Both the position numbers and the translations under genes were made by a program. The notes beneath the pieces were generated by a model that saw only the letters and a program-made list of their open reading frames with translations, was not told the DNA's origin and searched no databases. Of a stretch of 64,000 nucleotides of DNA, positions 61,426-64,000 are shown piece after piece; positions within the stretch are counted from its first letter, which is position 1, and each line of letters opens with the position of its first letter. The DNA comes from Malachius bipustulatus (Eukaryota; Arthropoda; Insecta; Coleoptera; Melyridae), in the NCBI GenBank assembly GCA_910589415.1, contig OU342639.1, positions 31,938,268 through 32,002,267 on the forward strand. The letters run 5' to 3'.

Positions 61426-62214
61426 AACTGAATATTTTAATCTGACTCTATAAGTTCAGTCTTATATAACTATAATTTATTTACATATAAAGAAGTCAAT
61501 TTTAATGTCTTCTTCTCCCTCTTACTTTTACAAAGTGTTCCTGTCAATTTCTCATCGGACTTACTATTGTAAATGTTGCTGATACCCTCTCTCATTACTC
61601 TCTTCAAGTCTAAGGGTGTAACATATGTACCGTTTTGTTGTAACATAATCAGTTCGTCTATGTTGAGAACCAACTTAAAACTTAAAACTGTATTGTGGAG
61701 ATTAGTATTAATTTTTCAATGACCTCACAAAAGAATCGGTTCGCTTTCTTAACCAAGAGCTCTTCAGGAATGAAAAGAAAATTTTACTTACAGTAGACGC
61801 TGCTGGAGATCGCTCTTTTCGGGTCCCTTCTCAAATTAAGTTGGCCAAGAGAATGAACTTTGTTGGATAGCAATCGATTGTTTCTCTGTTACTTGACGTT
61901 CGATGTTTGGGGTCGGTCACTGCCGGAAAGTCTAATAAGGAAATTATTGTCGGGGACATTTTTATTTAATCGGGCAAACACGCTTGGATTTCGACTCGAT
62001 GTAGCGGAAAATTCATCAATGTCCGTGGAAAGGATGACAAATGGCCACGCAGTTGATTGTCGTTCGGTTGAAACGTATAGTTTCTTGAAATGACCCGAAA
62101 CACTCGTCGGTTTTGGATTCAGAAATCTAATTTCCTTAACATAAAATGCTAGAAGCAGTTGTACACCAGCCTCAATGTCACACCACTTCCTTGTCGTCCT
62201 CATCGACTTCCACA
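61426..62214. other. Non-coding, nothing recognised
   Basis: AT-rich sequence leading into repeat H3. The minus strand is open over about 108 codons (61889-62215), without recognisable family features. Confidence 0.35.
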
Positions 62215-62400
62215 TAGACGATTTTCGTGCGTGCGCCGCGCCTTTCAGGTGTTGCCCATTTTACACTGATCAAAAGGTCCGTGAACTTTTACGCGATACT
62301 TTTAAGAAAAAGCTCGTTAGGAATTTTAGCTCGAGAAAACAATTCAATTTTTGATGTATAGGCGTAAAAAATTTGAACGCAATAAATGCGTTACAGTATA
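62215..62400 (+). repeat. Dispersed repeat H, copy 3
   Basis: Shares with copies 1 and 2 the block around ACGCGATACTTTTAAGAAAA and ATTTTAGCTCGAGAAAACAA, and with copy 2 the tail AAATGCGTTACAGTA. Shares TACACTGATCAAA with copy 1. Confidence 0.65.
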
Positions 62401-63684
62401 AGCATATGTGTCGATTGACCGACATCGGTTTATGCTGATGGATGCATTTTCCTATTATATTTTATTTACATGTGTCTTCAAGGTATATTAGCTAAGGTTT
62501 TTGTTTAACGGATTTGTTTTCAACATCGCTCACATAAACATCCACTAATTACAAGCCGGTTACAAGCGATATCTCGTCGTCATAACAACCATTATACTGT
62601 TTGTTTAAAGAAAATAAATCTAGAAAGCTGCACATCAATAATTCTAGTTGAAAACCTATTATCATTCCCTTCGATTCATTCTTATTCAACAATAAAACTT
62701 GTAGCGGACTCGCGAGTCGTGACATGCGGAATCGAATCCCTGAATGGGACTGCTTAATATTTCCAATAAGTCGCCGTACCGACTATTCCTTGATTCAAAA
62801 TAAGCTGCATGCTAAACTCCTCTAAATGCCCAGACGATTCCTGATAAGTGCTTGCCTTGATTATTCGCATCAAGTCTTTTCAATAACCAATTTTAAATCT
62901 GGAAGCAGTCGGTTACACTGCCTGACTGCTAAATTAATCACGTAATTTAAGATCGAAGGTCTGATGAATACACGATGTGCACCGAAACAAAAGCAGGTCA
63001 AAATGAAAAACCGCCTCGTTCTGATAGGAAAAGCTCTTTCTTCGATCGCTACATGCTGTGTGATGAAGATTAAAGTTTTTTTTGCTCCATCGAGTTAATT
63101 GTAAATTCGGTACCATAAATTAACTGTTTATTAATAAACATTTTTGAATAAAACCAAACAAGACGAGACGTATTCAATTAGGAGTTTTCTTCGAGGTGAT
63201 GCCCACCAAATGAGAAAAAAAAACAGATTACATTCGTATAGAGCGGAGTGAAAATAAATTAAATACAAAGACAAAATATGACTACAAAAAAGCAATAGAG
63301 GGACAATAATATTCGCGTTACTCTTAATTAAAATGAAAAAACTTAATTTATTACGAAATATAAATGAATAAGAAACGAACAACTAGAAAAAATTTAACTA
63401 AAACCAACGAAACGCTTTTATTACCCACTCGCCGTTCTTAAGAAATATTATTGCCAGGACCGGATTAGGTATCCATTGCCTAGACGGCCCACGGCTTGTG
63501 ATTTGTCTGACACTTTGCCTGCATGACAACCGTCATACTAATATTCCTTTTAAGAAAAAAGTCATTTTTCATAAAAAATTAATCTGCTTCCCAAAAAACC
63601 TCATAAACCACAATTAGATTTTCGCTTCGTCGTCCAGGGTGTCACTATAAATAGTAAACGTTTTTAAATATTGATTTTATTATA
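62401..63684. other. Non-coding, nothing recognised
   Basis: AT-rich sequence. No exon or element was recognised. Confidence 0.35.
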
Positions 63685-64000
63685 CAGGGTGCACCATGTA
63701 TCCTTCTCTATATTGCTATCTCCTAACGCTAACGGATACAGGGTCGGTTAAACAAGTCCAAAGGAGCGCAATTTTGTGGCCATCTCGATTCCGTCGAGAC
63801 ATACAAGATATCTGTGACCGTTCCTGAAATATCCTGAAAAAACTGAAAAATCGAGATTTCTTATTTTTTCCATATCTTTTTTATTATTGGAGACTAATGA
63901 ATAATTTTTTGTGGGCTTACATAAGTCGTCAAGATCTACCCATCTGAAATTTCAAAAACTTTCAAAGCCGACTAGATCCCAGAATTTTCATAGTCAACTT
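63685..64000. mobile_element. Palindromic TIR element A, copy 3 (cut by window end)
   Basis: Starts TA-CAGGGTGCACCATGTATCC and continues like the left ends of copies 1 and 2, later resembling the inverse of their right arms more closely (AGACTAATGAATAATTTTTT). The second arm lies beyond the window. Confidence 0.85.

Noticed and set aside
61889..62215. 108-codon open frame on the minus strand
   Set aside because: No recognisable domain, no splice support and unremarkable composition; part of it overlaps the flank of repeat H3.

Overview
This window looks like intronic DNA of an insect nuclear genome: AT-rich, with very long introns, short splice-flanked exons and dense transposon debris, including BEL/Pao and Tc1/mariner-type elements. 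The order cannot be fixed from the sequence. There is no sign of bacterial genes, operons or CRISPR.

The only host gene I can identify lies on the minus strand. Three consecutive exons (50607-50773, 28896-29050, 15983-16276) have matching splice phases. Together they encode part of the extracellular Venus-flytrap ligand-binding domain of a metabotropic glutamate receptor (class C GPCR). They are separated by introns of about 21.6 kb and 12.6 kb. The 5' exons (signal peptide, first lobe) and 3' exons (rest of the flytrap, cysteine-rich domain, seven-helix domain) were not recognised and probably lie outside the window. Everything else is intron or flank.

From low to high coordinates: a palindromic TIR element (204-7090) is split by a complete BEL/Pao LTR retrotransposon (631-6670, minus strand). 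The BEL/Pao copy has identical 283-bp LTRs, a 5-bp target duplication and one long gag-pol frame, but it lacks key catalytic residues and a large RT/RNase H segment. Next come long inverted-repeat elements, A1 (9097) and B (14014), the last recognised receptor exon, small TIR elements L (18843) and F (20178), an LTR-like stretch with tandem repeats and a primer-site motif (about 23.8-24.4 kb), and a 1.45-kb element filled with AGTGTAA-type motifs (24727-26180). After the middle exon come LTR-like fragments (G family), a decayed LINE (33.2-33.7 kb), palindromes C1 (34046), D (38467), K (42859) and A2 (45913), two long related G copies (47.8-49.0 and 52.4-53.9 kb), the upstream receptor exon, a tRNA-like sequence, palindrome C2 (54348), two copies of a short repeat H with a shared reading frame, and a truncated A3 at the right edge.

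The main theme is the set of long palindromic elements. Six families (A to F) have ends close to TA-CAGGGTG...CACCCTG-TA. Both C copies carry, in their non-palindromic core, the same 33-codon peptide ending in a stop, which resembles the C-terminus of an insect transposase. This suggests the palindromes derive from TA-targeting IS630/Tc1/mariner-like transposons. The BEL/Pao copy is a second point of interest: it inserted recently yet cannot encode working enzymes, so it was presumably mobilised in trans.
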